A DNA stretch of 63,885 nt. Origin: Butyrivibrio sp. GTDB taxonomy: Bacteria; Bacillota; Clostridia; Lachnospirales; Lachnospiraceae. A model generated the notes under the pieces. The model worked only from the letters and a program-made list of their open reading frames with translations. It ran no database searches and was not told where the DNA came from. The translations under genes and the position numbers were made by a program. Of this stretch, positions 8,261 to 17,064 are shown piece by piece; position 1 is the stretch's first letter, and every line of letters begins with the position of its first letter. The DNA is taken from contig JAFPVA010000125.1 in the NCBI GenBank assembly GCA_017413105.1, positions 1 to 63,885 on the forward strand, written 5' to 3'.

Positions 8261-9781
8261 ATGGGGTTTAATTCCTTTAGATTTATACTGCTGTTTCTGC
8301 CGATACTTCTGGCAGGATGGCATTATCTGAATAAAACAGGTAAGCATACAGTGGCAGATGTCTTTTTGATACTGATGTCACTGTATTTCTATTACTCTTT
8401 TGGATTATCTTTTTTATTGGTTCTACTTGTAAGCCTTTCAGTTAACTTCGGCCTTAGCGCCCTTATGGAGAAGCTGACGGGAGAGAAGCAGAGAAAGATT
8501 ATTAAGGCTGTCGGAGTACTATTTAACCTTGGGCTGTTATTCTACTTTAAGTATCTTGGTTTCTTCGTTGATAATATAAATGCCTTAACAGGGGCGACCC
8601 TTACGACAAAAGAGATATTGATGCCCATAGGAATCAGCTTTTTTACCTTTGGCCAGATTTCCTTTATTGTGGACAGAGCTAATGGCGATGCGCCTCATTA
8701 TCCGTTACTTCAATATGTCATGTACATGGTTTATTTTCCCAAGCTGATCCAGGGACCTATAGCATTTCACAAGGAAATGATCGATCAGTTCAAGGACAGG
8801 AACCTCAGAGTCTATGATTCAGACAGGATGGCAAGAGGAATGATGTCTTTTATCATCGGACTTGCCAAGAAGGTGATCCTTGCTGATAACCTCTCTAAGA
8901 TTGTTAATTACGGCTTTCATTACACCTATTATCTTGATACCCTGACAGTTATCGTAGTCATGCTCTCCTATACCTTCCAAATTTATCTGGACTTTTCGGG
9001 ATATTGTGACATGGCAAGCGGAGTCAGCCTGATGCTCGGTTATGAGCTTCCGGTCAACTTCAATTCTCCCTATAAAGCGTCTACGGCAAAAGAGCTGTGG
9101 CAGCGCTGGCACATGACTCTTTCAAGATTCTTTATTAAATATGTGTATATCCCTCTTGGTGGCAGCAGAAAAGGCAAAGTCCGCACAATGCTCAATGTCC
9201 TTATAGTATTTGTTCTGAGCGGCCTTTGGCACGGAGCCGGTTGGACCTATATCTGCTGGGGACTTATGCAGGGACTTCTAGTAGTCTGGGATAACCTTGG
9301 AATAGTGGGAATAAAGAATAGCGAAGGCAGGAATGCGAAGTATTTATTCAGGGAAAAACCACTGCTCACCATTCCGAAATGGCTTGGCAATACACTTACT
9401 TTCCTGATGTTTGTAATATCCCTCATTTTTTTTGGCTCCCAGAATATGACCTATGCGTTCCAGATGTTTAAAAGGTTCTTTTTCTGGACCTATCCGGGAT
9501 TTCTGTACAGAACGGCACAGAACCTGGAGATTGCAGAGAACTACGTGTTCAGACAGCTCTTTTCTCAGCTGGGAAAAGACTCTATGACTATAGTTATATA
9601 TATGGTTACGATGCTGGTTCTTCTTGCAGTCAGCGGCTTTGTCATGACTAGAAAGAACACTCAGGAAATCATAAAGGAAACAACCTTTGATAAAAAGACT
9701 ATTGCATGGATGACAATCCTGTTTATATGGTCCTTTGTTTCCCTTTCAAACGTAAGTACCTTCATTTACTTCCAGTTTTAA
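8261..9781 (+). CDS. MBOAT family O-acyltransferase
   Basis: The 506-residue integral membrane protein of the AlgI/DltB type has about ten membrane helices. The conserved WHG block (LSGLWHGAGWTYICWG) puts the catalytic histidine at residue 324, and the family motif KELWQRWHMTLSRFF lies upstream. MBOAT proteins pass acyl groups across the membrane to an extracytoplasmic acceptor such as a polysaccharide or teichoic acid. The next gene, 18 bp away, encodes a membrane-anchored SGNH-like partner, the usual arrangement for cell-surface O-acetylation. No dltA or dltC is nearby, so polysaccharide or peptidoglycan acylation is more likely than D-alanylation. Confidence 0.92.
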   Translation: MGFNSFRFILLFLPILLAGWHYLNKTGKHTVADVFLILMSLYFYYSFGLSFLLVLLVSLSVNFGLSALMEKLTGEKQRKIIKAVGVLFNLGLLFYFKYLGFFVDNINALTGATLTTKEILMPIGISFFTFGQISFIVDRANGDAPHYPLLQYVMYMVYFPKLIQGPIAFHKEMIDQFKDRNLRVYDSDRMARGMMSFIIGLAKKVILADNLSKIVNYGFHYTYYLDTLTVIVVMLSYTFQIYLDFSGYCDMASGVSLMLGYELPVNFNSPYKASTAKELWQRWHMTLSRFFIKYVYIPLGGSRKGKVRTMLNVLIVFVLSGLWHGAGWTYICWGLMQGLLVVWDNLGIVGIKNSEGRNAKYLFREKPLLTIPKWLGNTLTFLMFVISLIFFGSQNMTYAFQMFKRFFFWTYPGFLYRTAQNLEIAENYVFRQLFSQLGKDSMTIVIYMVTMLVLLAVSGFVMTRKNTQEIIKETTFDKKTIAWMTILFIWSFVSLSNVSTFIYFQF

Positions 9782-9799
9782 TTTAAAGAAAGCACATAA

Positions 9800-10891
9800 A
9801 TGTCAGAAAGAAATAACAAAGCATCAAACTTCATAAAGAAACTTATCCTGTGTATAATCACAGTGCTGATCCTGATAGCAGCGGTGGTCTTTGCTCTTGA
9901 CCCCTTTTATCACTATCACAAGCCCTGGTTTGGCTTAAAAGCGGTGCTTCATGACAAGGAATATCAGTGCGTGGGCACTCTAAGAAACTTCGACTACGAC
10001 ACTCTTTTAGTGGGCTCCTCAGTTATGGAAAACAACAATAATGCCTGGTATGATGAGGCTTTTGGCGGGACTTCAATAAAAGCCATAAGATCCTACGGAG
10101 CTACGGCGGATTTGTGCTACCTCATGGATGTAGCCTATGAGAATCACGACATTAAAAGAGTATTTTATAACATTGATCCATCTTCACTTTCTGCTTCAGC
10201 AGAGACAACCTATGAATCTACCGGTTGTCCGATGTATCTGTACGACAAAAATCCTTTTAATGATGTGCAGTATCTTTTCAACAAGGACGTACTTCTTACC
10301 AAGATACCATATCAGCTGGCGAACTCTTTTATTGGTAACTATGATGAGGGGCTTTCCTATAACTGGGCTAAGTGGAAGAGCTTTAACAAAGAAATGGCCC
10401 TTGGTCTTTACACCAGAAAAAAAGACACTGCGCCAATGATGGAAGAAACGGCTTATCAGAAAGAGCTTGATGCCAACATAGCTCTTTTGACAACTGAGGT
10501 TAAGGAACATCCTGAGACAGAGTTCATTTTCTTTTACCCGATATATTCCATGCTATGGTGGGATGGAATAATCCAGACAGGCGAAAGAGATGCCTACATC
10601 TACAATGAGATCCAGATGACAAATGCACTTCTTCAGTATGATAACGTAAGGATTTTCTGCTTCCAGAGTGAGGAGGAAGTAGCCACAAACCTGGATAACT
10701 ACATGGATACTATTCATTTTTCCCAGGATATCAACAGGCTTATGCTTGACCAGATAATTGCGGGGGAGTATGAAATGACAGTGGATAATTACGTGGAAGT
10801 CCTTGAAGGCGTAAGGGATTTTTCTGAAAAAGTTTCAAAAGAGTACATAGTTCCTTATCTGGAGCAGGGACTTATAGCGCACGAAGAGTAA
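9800..10891 (+). CDS. Membrane-anchored SGNH-like partner of the MBOAT protein
   Basis: The 363-residue protein has an N-terminal membrane anchor (about residues 14-34) and an extracytoplasmic domain. The segment LLVGSSVMENN carries a candidate nucleophile Ser73, and D303-T-I-H306 near the C terminus fits the DxxH pair of SGNH/AlgX-DltD-like O-acyltransferases. In such pairs the MBOAT exports the acyl group and the SGNH protein places it on the acceptor. Overall similarity to named families is weak, so the role is inferred mainly from the catalytic pattern and from being the second gene of a two-gene operon. A hairpin follows the stop codon. Confidence 0.72.
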   Translation: MSERNNKASNFIKKLILCIITVLILIAAVVFALDPFYHYHKPWFGLKAVLHDKEYQCVGTLRNFDYDTLLVGSSVMENNNNAWYDEAFGGTSIKAIRSYGATADLCYLMDVAYENHDIKRVFYNIDPSSLSASAETTYESTGCPMYLYDKNPFNDVQYLFNKDVLLTKIPYQLANSFIGNYDEGLSYNWAKWKSFNKEMALGLYTRKKDTAPMMEETAYQKELDANIALLTTEVKEHPETEFIFFYPIYSMLWWDGIIQTGERDAYIYNEIQMTNALLQYDNVRIFCFQSEEEVATNLDNYMDTIHFSQDINRLMLDQIIAGEYEMTVDNYVEVLEGVRDFSEKVSKEYIVPYLEQGLIAHEE

Positions 10892-10898
10892 AAATGAT

Positions 10899-10949
10899 AT
10901 ACTATACTCCGATACAGTAAATTTTTATGTTAGGAGTATAGTATTTTTT
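10899..10949 (+). promoter_or_regulatory. Hairpin with T run that contains the next gene's ribosome site
   Basis: A perfect 12-bp inverted repeat (10899-10910 with 10933-10944) is followed by six T and then immediately by the ATG of the TSCPD gene at 10950. It looks like a terminator for the acylation operon. However, its 3' arm holds TAGGAG, the only ribosome-site-like sequence for the downstream gene, so folding would hide that site. It may serve as terminator, attenuator or both. Confidence 0.6.
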
Positions 10950-11201
10950 ATGATCTATAAGACAAAAGGCACCTGCTCAACACAGATCGATATTGATGTT
11001 GAGGATGGAATTATCAAAAATGTAAGTTTTACAAACGGATGTAACGGCAACCTTCAGGGAGTTTCAAGACTTGTTGAGGGGATGAAGGGCGAAGATGCCA
11101 TCAAAGAGCTTCGCGGAATAAAGTGCGGATCAAAGAGCACATCATGTCCTGACCAGCTTTCTTACGCAATCGAGGAAGCTTTGAAGCAGGCTAATGCATA
11201 A
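10950..11201 (+). CDS. TIGR03905-type TSCPD domain protein
   Basis: This 83-residue protein carries the signature STSCPDQ near residue 53 and further cysteines in GTCST, NGCNG and IKCGSK, typical of stand-alone TSCPD proteins. The domain is otherwise found at the C terminus of adenosylcobalamin-dependent ribonucleotide reductases; the free version has no established biochemical role and may bind metal. The start codon touches the upstream hairpin. murG begins 23 bp downstream, so the two may be co-transcribed. Confidence 0.85.
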   Translation: MIYKTKGTCSTQIDIDVEDGIIKNVSFTNGCNGNLQGVSRLVEGMKGEDAIKELRGIKCGSKSTSCPDQLSYAIEEALKQANA

Positions 11202-11224
11202 CAGATTTGGAAGAAGGTAATAAA

Positions 11225-12304
11225 GTGAGCGATACAGCTACTAAGAGAATAGTACTTACAGGTGGTGGAAGCGCCGGCCATGTAACGCCTAATATAGCGC
11301 TTATCCCGGCACTTAAGGAAGCAGGATTTGAGATCTTTTACATCGGCTCCTACAACGGAATAGAGAAAAAGCTTATTGAGGATTACAACATTCCTTATTT
11401 TGGAATCTCGACAGGAAAGCTTCGCAGATATTTCGATCCAAAGAACTTTTCAGACCCCTTCAGGGTGCTCAAGGGCTTTTCAGAGGCGATATCACTTCTA
11501 AAGAGAATTCATCCGGACATCATTTTTTCAAAGGGCGGATTCGTAAGTGTTCCTGTCGTAAGGGCAGCAGGCTTTTTGAAAATTCCTTATATTGTACATG
11601 AATCTGATATTACGCCGGGACTTGCCAATAAACTCAGCATGACCGGGGCAAAGAAAATATGCTGTAATTTCCCTGAAACCCTTAAGGTTCTTCCTGCAGA
11701 TAAGGCAATCCTTACAGGAACGCCTATAAGAGAAGAGCTTAGCCAGGGTTCAAGAGAAGTCGGAAAACAGCTTTGCGGATTTACCGATGACAAGCCGGTG
11801 CTTATGGTAATCGGCGGAAGTCTCGGTGCACAGTCTGTAAACGAGACTGTAAGATTTGCACTTCCAAGGCTTCTTCCACAGTTCAATGTCGTTCATATCT
11901 GCGGAAAAGAGAAGATGGACAACTTAAAGCTGTCTGTTCTGGGCTACAAGCAGTTTGAATATGTAAAGAATGAGCTTAAGGATCTTTTTGCCATGGCAGA
12001 TGTGGTGGTTTCAAGAGCCGGTGCTAATTCAATCTGCGAGCTTTTAGCTCTAAAAAAGCCCAATATCCTTATTCCGCTGTCACCAAAATCCAGCAGAGGC
12101 GACCAGATGCTGAATGCCAGATCTTTTGAGCAGCAGGGTTTCTCAATGGTTATCGACAATGATGAACTGGATGAGGATATCTTGGTGGAGAGCATAGAGG
12201 ATCTTTACGAGAACAGGGAGAAATATCTCGAAAACATGAGTAAGAGTAGCCTCCATAGTGCTACAGATACCATTGTGAAGATCATTCTCGACGAGTTACA
12301 ATAA
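11225..12304 (+). CDS. murG: MurG N-acetylglucosaminyltransferase
   Basis: The 359-residue GT-B glycosyltransferase adds GlcNAc from UDP-GlcNAc to lipid I, making lipid II on the inner membrane face. Signature blocks are present: GGGSAGHVTPNIAL at the N terminus, FSKGGFVSVPVV, HESDITPGLANK, IGGSLGAQSVNE, and SRAGANSICELLALKKPNILIPL. The frame is open from TTG 11207, but GTG 11225 is better placed behind AAGAAGG. It lies outside the usual mur/dcw cluster, so it might be a second copy or a relocated gene; the window cannot tell. A terminator follows. Confidence 0.92.
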   Translation: MSDTATKRIVLTGGGSAGHVTPNIALIPALKEAGFEIFYIGSYNGIEKKLIEDYNIPYFGISTGKLRRYFDPKNFSDPFRVLKGFSEAISLLKRIHPDIIFSKGGFVSVPVVRAAGFLKIPYIVHESDITPGLANKLSMTGAKKICCNFPETLKVLPADKAILTGTPIREELSQGSREVGKQLCGFTDDKPVLMVIGGSLGAQSVNETVRFALPRLLPQFNVVHICGKEKMDNLKLSVLGYKQFEYVKNELKDLFAMADVVVSRAGANSICELLALKKPNILIPLSPKSSRGDQMLNARSFEQQGFSMVIDNDELDEDILVESIEDLYENREKYLENMSKSSLHSATDTIVKIILDELQ

Positions 12305-12311
12305 TCGATTT

Positions 12312-12343
12312 AAAGAGTCAAGGCAGTGCTTTGGCTCTTTTTT
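12312..12343 (+). terminator. Terminator after murG
   Basis: A 10-bp stem AAAGAGTCAA with TTGGCTCTTT (one G-U pair) is followed by a T tract. Confidence 0.75.
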
Positions 12344-12374
12344 GAAATAAGCTATTACCTAGCAGGAAGTGATA

Positions 12375-13406
12375 ATGACAACATTCAGAAGAAAAGAAGT
12401 TTTGGCAATACTCTTGTCAGTATTTCTCCTTTCGGGCTGCAGTATTGGTCCGGGGGCAAATATCATGCAGACCTCAAGTATTTTTGCCATGGATACCATA
12501 ATGGAGCTTCAGGCTTATGGCAATGAGCAGGTGCTGACAGATGCTGAGGGTATCATAAGGAACATAGAAAAAAAGGTATCTGTTACAGATGAAGGAAGTG
12601 AAATAAGCGCTCTTAACAGGGAGGGGAAGGCTACGCTATCGGAAGAAACAGCAGAGCTTTTCACGGGAGCCTTAGAGATATGCAAAGAAACCGAAGGAGC
12701 TCTTGATATATCAATCTATCCGGTTTTAAAGACCTGGGGATTTACCACTTCTGAGTATCAGGTTCCGTCAGAAAATGAGCTGGAAACGCTCCTACAAAAG
12801 GTTGATTATCGGAAGATATCCTTGTATGGCAATGCAGTTTTCATCGAGGATGGGATGCAGATTGACTTAGGGAGCGTGACAAAGGGCTATACCAGTAACA
12901 AAATAGCTGACTATTTCAGGGAGCAGGGTGTAACCTCGGCCCTTATAAATCTCGGAGGTAATGTTCAGTGCATTGGTTCAAAGCCAAATGGCGAAGACTG
13001 GAAGGTGGCAATAAAGAGCCCATATAACGACAGTAAGACCGGAGTTTTTGCGGTTATTGCGGCAAAGGATAAAGCTATAATAACTTCCGGCGGGTATGAG
13101 AGATATTTTGAGGAAAATGAGGAGACCTACTGGCATATCCTTGATCCAAAGACCGGAAAGCCTGCCAAAAACGGACTTATATCCGTAACGATCATTGGAG
13201 GGGACGGGCTTATGTGTGACGGCCTGTCTACAGCTCTTTTCGTAAAAGGATTAGACGGGGCGATAGATTACTGGAAGACCCATGGAGATTTTGATGCGGT
13301 GTTTATCACTGATGATGGAGAAGTATACATTACTTCCGGCATTGAAGCTTCTTTTTCCTTGGCTTCAGAGTACTATGACAGAAAAGTTACAGTAATATCG
13401 AAATAG
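12375..13406 (+). CDS. apbE: FAD:protein FMN transferase, lipoprotein (ApbE)
   Basis: ApbE covalently attaches FMN from FAD to threonines of extracytoplasmic flavoproteins such as Rnf and Nqr subunits. This 343-residue copy is a lipoprotein, with signal peptide and lipobox LLSGC near residue 20. Family blocks include SIFAMDTIMELQAYG, the glycine motif DLGSVTKGYTSNKIADYF, NLGGNVQCIGSKPNG, ITSGGYERYF, and HILDPKTGKPA. GTG 12369 is also in frame, but ATG 12375 fits the AGGAAG ribosome site better. No Rnf genes are in the window, so its targets lie elsewhere. Confidence 0.93.
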   Translation: MTTFRRKEVLAILLSVFLLSGCSIGPGANIMQTSSIFAMDTIMELQAYGNEQVLTDAEGIIRNIEKKVSVTDEGSEISALNREGKATLSEETAELFTGALEICKETEGALDISIYPVLKTWGFTTSEYQVPSENELETLLQKVDYRKISLYGNAVFIEDGMQIDLGSVTKGYTSNKIADYFREQGVTSALINLGGNVQCIGSKPNGEDWKVAIKSPYNDSKTGVFAVIAAKDKAIITSGGYERYFEENEETYWHILDPKTGKPAKNGLISVTIIGGDGLMCDGLSTALFVKGLDGAIDYWKTHGDFDAVFITDDGEVYITSGIEASFSLASEYYDRKVTVISK

Positions 13407-13410
13407 AAAC

Positions 13411-13441
13411 GAAAAGAGTGGCCTTTTTAACGGGCCACTCT
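13411..13441. terminator. Bidirectional terminator
   Basis: The stem AGAGTGGCC/GGCCACTCT has A/T tracts on both sides and sits between the convergent apbE and the secreted-protein gene, so it can end both transcripts. Confidence 0.75.
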
Positions 13442-13466
13442 GATATTTTGTATTGAATTAAAAGAT

Positions 13467-14114
13467 TTAGCTTACTGCGTTGATAAGTATCTCAGATGCA
13501 TCGTAGCTATATGTAGTAACGCCCTTTTCTGTTGTCATTTCACCGGGGCTAAGAAGCAGATCGGTGTCATTGGATAAGTACATCTCTGAAAAATCAACCA
13601 TCTTATCGTCTTCATAGAACAGTACGATAGCCATAGCTTCTATGGTATAAATTGATGATTTATTGGTACCATAGACTGTTACTGTTCCGTTCCCATCATC
13701 AGAAAACTTGGCATCAAGTAATTCAGTACAGGGCTGATCCAAATAGTTATCCATATCCTTATCTACAATCAGATTGTAATCATAGTTGGTTGCACTGTCT
13801 GAGGCCTTTGTAAAAGGAGCAACCAGAGCATAACTGTCACCGGAGCCCAATAATATCAAACTGGATTTGACTGTTTCAAGCTTTTTTCTCTTAGGAGTAA
13901 ATGAAGATGCCTGCATATAAACTGCGCAGTCATACATACTGTCATTTCTGACAAGAACAATCAGGAACATATTTCCATCTATGCCAAAAGATGAAAACTC
14001 GTCATAGGGAGTTACGCCTTTTACTGCTTTGGAAGGTGAGGTAGCAAAAACTGTAGAGCTGAATAACATTGAAAGTGTAAGGATCATTATTACTGCAAGA
14101 CGGATTTTTTTCAT
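13467..14114 (-). CDS. Secreted protein of unknown function
   Basis: The 215-residue protein starts with a classical signal peptide (MKKIRLAVIMILTLS..., cleavage near VFA-TSP at about residue 25). There is no lipobox and no later membrane segment. The mature part looks like alternating beta strands, contains one cysteine, and has no catalytic signature I recognise. It stands alone, transcribed towards apbE and away from the GH13 gene, with an AGGAGG-type ribosome site. I cannot assign a function; a small extracellular domain involved in binding is only a guess. Confidence 0.7.
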   Translation of the reverse strand: MKKIRLAVIMILTLSMLFSSTVFATSPSKAVKGVTPYDEFSSFGIDGNMFLIVLVRNDSMYDCAVYMQASSFTPKRKKLETVKSSLILLGSGDSYALVAPFTKASDSATNYDYNLIVDKDMDNYLDQPCTELLDAKFSDDGNGTVTVYGTNKSSIYTIEAMAIVLFYEDDKMVDFSEMYLSNDTDLLLSPGEMTTEKGVTTYSYDASEILINAVS

Positions 14115-14242
14115 TAGAACCTCCTGTTCTGTGCGTTAGGGGTATCATCTTCATTATAGGGTAAATGCCGAAAAACAGTACTAATATATCTATAAAATTG
14201 AATGAAAAGATTATAAAAATGGGCTGAAAAGAAAACTGGGTA

Positions 14243-14271
14243 TTGACCAAAAATTGGTTTTAGGTTATAGT
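14243..14271 (+). promoter_or_regulatory. Promoter of the GH13 gene
   Basis: TTGACC (14243-14248) and TATAGT (14266-14271) are 17 bp apart. Transcription would begin near 14278, right at the LacI-type palindrome. Confidence 0.72.
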
Positions 14272-14282
14272 TTGCTTGTCAC

Positions 14283-14296
14283 GGAAAACGTTTTCC
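14283..14296. promoter_or_regulatory. LacI/CcpA-type operator
   Basis: The 14-bp perfect palindrome GGAAAACGTTTTCC has the central CG of LacI-family operators and lies just after the predicted transcription start of the GH13 gene, a position that would block transcription. A near copy is found at the pgi promoter (23196-23211). Confidence 0.7.
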
Positions 14297-14311
14297 TAAA
14301 GGAGAATTATA

Positions 14312-16081
14312 ATGAACAGAAGTGCCATATATCACAGAATGTCAGAACAGTACTGCTATTGTCTAGATAATGACCACCTGATAATCAATATCAAAACAGG
14401 ATATGATGTCGATAAAGTGTTTATCATATACGGCGACCCCTACGAGGCGGGGATTATGGGCGGAAACGAGCGCTGGAGCGGAAAAAGAGAAGAAATCTGC
14501 TTCAAGAAGAGATTAAAGGATCACATATGGTGGACCACAACTTTAGTGCCCCGGTACAAGAGATGCAAGTATTACTTCGAAATTCAGAGCGGCGATGAGT
14601 GCATGTACTTCTTTGAGGATGGTTTTTACACAGAAGAGGAGATGAACCAGGAGGGCAAGACTCTTTCATATTTTATAATGCCCTGGATGAACTCGGCGGA
14701 CGTCTGCAGAACCCCTGCCTGGGTAAATGATACGGTGTGGTATCAGATCTTTCCCGAGAGATTCTGCAACGGGGATCACAGCATAGATCCTGAAGGCGTA
14801 ATGGAATGGCAGACAGGAGAGGTTGGATTCCATGACTACTACGGCGGAGATATAAGGGGAATAAGAGATAAAATCCCTTATCTTAAGGAACTTGGCATTA
14901 CCGGCATTTATCTCAATCCCATATTTGAGGCCCACAGTAACCACAAATACAACACCAGAGATTACAGGAAGGTGGATCCTCACTTTGGCACCAACGAGGA
15001 CCTTAGGGCCCTGGTTGACGAGGCACATGCAGCCGGAATAAGAGTGATGCTGGATGCGGTTTTCAACCACACAGGCGCAGATCACACCATGTGGTTGGAC
15101 ATCCAGGAAAAGGGACAGGAATCTGAATACGCCGACTGGTACATGATAAACAAGTGGCCTGTTGAGCATGGACGCGACACAAGAGACGGCAGATACTATT
15201 CGTTTGCCTTTACTGAGTACATGCCAAAGCTCAACACCAACAACCCTGCGGTTCAGGAGTACCTTCTTGATATCATCAGATTCTGGATCGAGACCTTTGA
15301 CATTGACGGACTTCGCTTTGACGTGGGGAACGAAATTTCTCACTCATTCCTCAAGGCCATCAGATACATGACAAGCCATATGAAGGATGATTTCTATCTT
15401 CTGGGCGAGATCTGGCACGACTCCATTTCGTGGCTTCAGGGAGATGAGTATGACTCTGTCATGAACTATCCCCTGACAACTGCCATAGCGGATTTCTGGG
15501 TCTACAAAAACCGCGGCAGAGAGACCTTTGAATACGATATAAACAGGTGCTTCACCATGTACTACTCACAGGTTAACGACGTGCTCTTTAACCTCCTGGA
15601 TTCTCACGACACCAACAGGCTTCTGGACAAGGCACAGCACAACATAGATGTTTTTTACCAGCAGCTGGCAGTTCTTTTTACAATGCCGGGAAGCCCCTGC
15701 ATCTATTACGGAACCGAAGTTGCCATGGACGGGTCCTTTGACCCGGACTGCCGCAGATGCATGCCATGGGATGAGATTGATGCAGGTAAAAGAGCTGATG
15801 AACTCACTGAGATGAAGAACCTCATCGCAATGAGGCACAGGCTGCAGTCCTGCAAGAGCAGGAATTTCCATTTTCCCAACGACGTACCCGGGGACAGGGT
15901 GATTTCTTATCTCAAGATTGGGGAGAATGAGACAATCGGGGTTTACCTCAACTGTGAGGAAGAGGATGTAACAATAGAGTGCTCTGAGTTCTCGGAGGTT
16001 GTTTATTCCCGCAAGTGGAATAAGGGTGAAGATGGAAGCGGAGTGTTGGAAAAAGATGGTATTTTGATCGTGAGGAAATAA
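14312..16081 (+). CDS. GH13 alpha-glycosidase (neopullulanase / cyclomaltodextrinase type)
   Basis: The 589-residue protein has an N-terminal beta-sandwich domain (about 1-125) typical of neopullulanase/maltogenic amylase enzymes, followed by the GH13 barrel. The catalytic triad is visible: Asp337 in GLRFDVGNE, Glu366 in LGEIWHD, and Asp433 in LLDSHDTNR, plus the DAVFNHTG block. There is no signal peptide, so it acts in the cytoplasm on imported maltodextrins, cyclodextrins or pullulan fragments. Promoter and operator suggest control by a LacI-family sugar-responsive regulator, which is not encoded nearby. A terminator follows. The exact substrate preference is uncertain. Confidence 0.92.
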   Translation: MNRSAIYHRMSEQYCYCLDNDHLIINIKTGYDVDKVFIIYGDPYEAGIMGGNERWSGKREEICFKKRLKDHIWWTTTLVPRYKRCKYYFEIQSGDECMYFFEDGFYTEEEMNQEGKTLSYFIMPWMNSADVCRTPAWVNDTVWYQIFPERFCNGDHSIDPEGVMEWQTGEVGFHDYYGGDIRGIRDKIPYLKELGITGIYLNPIFEAHSNHKYNTRDYRKVDPHFGTNEDLRALVDEAHAAGIRVMLDAVFNHTGADHTMWLDIQEKGQESEYADWYMINKWPVEHGRDTRDGRYYSFAFTEYMPKLNTNNPAVQEYLLDIIRFWIETFDIDGLRFDVGNEISHSFLKAIRYMTSHMKDDFYLLGEIWHDSISWLQGDEYDSVMNYPLTTAIADFWVYKNRGRETFEYDINRCFTMYYSQVNDVLFNLLDSHDTNRLLDKAQHNIDVFYQQLAVLFTMPGSPCIYYGTEVAMDGSFDPDCRRCMPWDEIDAGKRADELTEMKNLIAMRHRLQSCKSRNFHFPNDVPGDRVISYLKIGENETIGVYLNCEEEDVTIECSEFSEVVYSRKWNKGEDGSGVLEKDGILIVRK

Positions 16082-16090
16082 CATTAGAGG

Positions 16091-16126
16091 GACGGGGCTG
16101 TCACAAAGCGACAGCCCCGTATTTTT
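16091..16126 (+). terminator. Terminator after the GH13 gene
   Basis: An 11-bp GC-rich stem (ACGGGGCTGTC with GACAGCCCCGT) is followed by ATTTTTAT. Confidence 0.85.
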
Positions 16127-16187
16127 ATCATCTCTGATACAAGAATTATTCTCTTTAAAATCTAATGAAAACATGATTCTTAATTTA

Positions 16188-16910
16188 TCATTCCTTGCTT
16201 TTTCTAGACTCTTCAAGTTCGTCTTGGTATCCTGCAATAATAATACCTGCCGGTAATGCTACAATAGCGATTCCCAACACAGCCGAAATCATCGTTATAA
16301 GCTTTCCAATAGAACTAGTAGCATAAACATCACCATATCCCACGGTTGTTAAAGAGATAGTCGCCCAGTAAATCGCATCGTACATAGTTGGGAAAGTCTC
16401 AGGCTCTGCATTGAAGATAACGAGTGCAGAAATCAAGACATAAGCTACTGCAAATCCGCATACAACAATAAGGCTATCCTTTTGCTTTTTGAACACATTG
16501 ACTATCATAGTGATATTTTTTGAATATCTGAAAGCCTTAAATATTCTAAATACTTTGAAAGTCCTCATAAGCCTAAAGATTTTTAACAGTCGAAAGCCAC
16601 GTTTAAGAACAGTTATAGATGGCAAAATTGACAGTAAATCAATAAGTGCCATCACTGTGAATGGATATAACACAAAAGATATAGCTCCTCTTTTAAGTTT
16701 TAAATCTGCGGTAAGCAATCTCAATATGTAATCCACTATAAAAACGACAACTGTTACCCTGTCAATAATACTAAACGCAGCTACCTCTTCATGTGACCAA
16801 AGGGGAATAATGCTGATAATAATTGTAGCCATCATAAAGAAATCATAAGCTCTGCTTAGCTTATCATTTTCTTCGCCCACTTCGATAACCTGAAATATAC
16901 GTTCTCTCAT
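16188..16910 (-). CDS. Voltage-gated potassium channel
   Basis: The 240-residue six-helix channel has an S4-like segment with arginine/lysine every third residue (RGFRLLKIFRLMRTFKVFRIFKAFR) and the K+ selectivity filter TVGYGD before the last helix. The frame continues up to 16961, but that ATG would lie inside the terminator of the upstream gene; the ATG at 16910 follows TGGAG by 9 nt and gives a normal short cytoplasmic N terminus. There is no C-terminal RCK or cyclic-nucleotide domain. The subunit should form tetramers in the cytoplasmic membrane. The gene stands alone. Confidence 0.9.
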   Translation of the reverse strand: MRERIFQVIEVGEENDKLSRAYDFFMMATIIISIIPLWSHEEVAAFSIIDRVTVVVFIVDYILRLLTADLKLKRGAISFVLYPFTVMALIDLLSILPSITVLKRGFRLLKIFRLMRTFKVFRIFKAFRYSKNITMIVNVFKKQKDSLIVVCGFAVAYVLISALVIFNAEPETFPTMYDAIYWATISLTTVGYGDVYATSSIGKLITMISAVLGIAIVALPAGIIIAGYQDELEESRKSKE

Positions 16911-16950
16911 AAAGATACTCCATATATGATGAAATGCTTTATTATAAATA

Positions 16951-16990
16951 CGAAAAAGCATGTGAACTGCTCCACACGCTTTTTCGATTT
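16951..16990 (-). terminator. Terminator downstream of the Ltp-repeat gene
   Basis: A 14-bp stem (CGAAAAAGCGTGTG with CACATGCTTTTTCG on the minus strand, one mismatch/G-U) ends in a T-rich arm. It lies about 75 bp after the stop codon of the 17065-18357 gene. Confidence 0.65.
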
Positions 16991-17064
16991 ATGAATCTGG
17001 TTCCCCAAATGATCAACATCGTATCGAAAGAACTATTATTCTAGAAAAACGGCATATAGATAAT

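Noticed and set aside
14666-15343. 225-codon minus-strand frame inside the GH13 gene
   Set aside because: Antisense to a gene with intact catalytic motifs, no ribosome site and no recognisable domain.
16911-16961. Longer start for the potassium channel
   Set aside because: The ATG at 16961 lies in the arm of the upstream gene's terminator; ATG 16910 has a better context.
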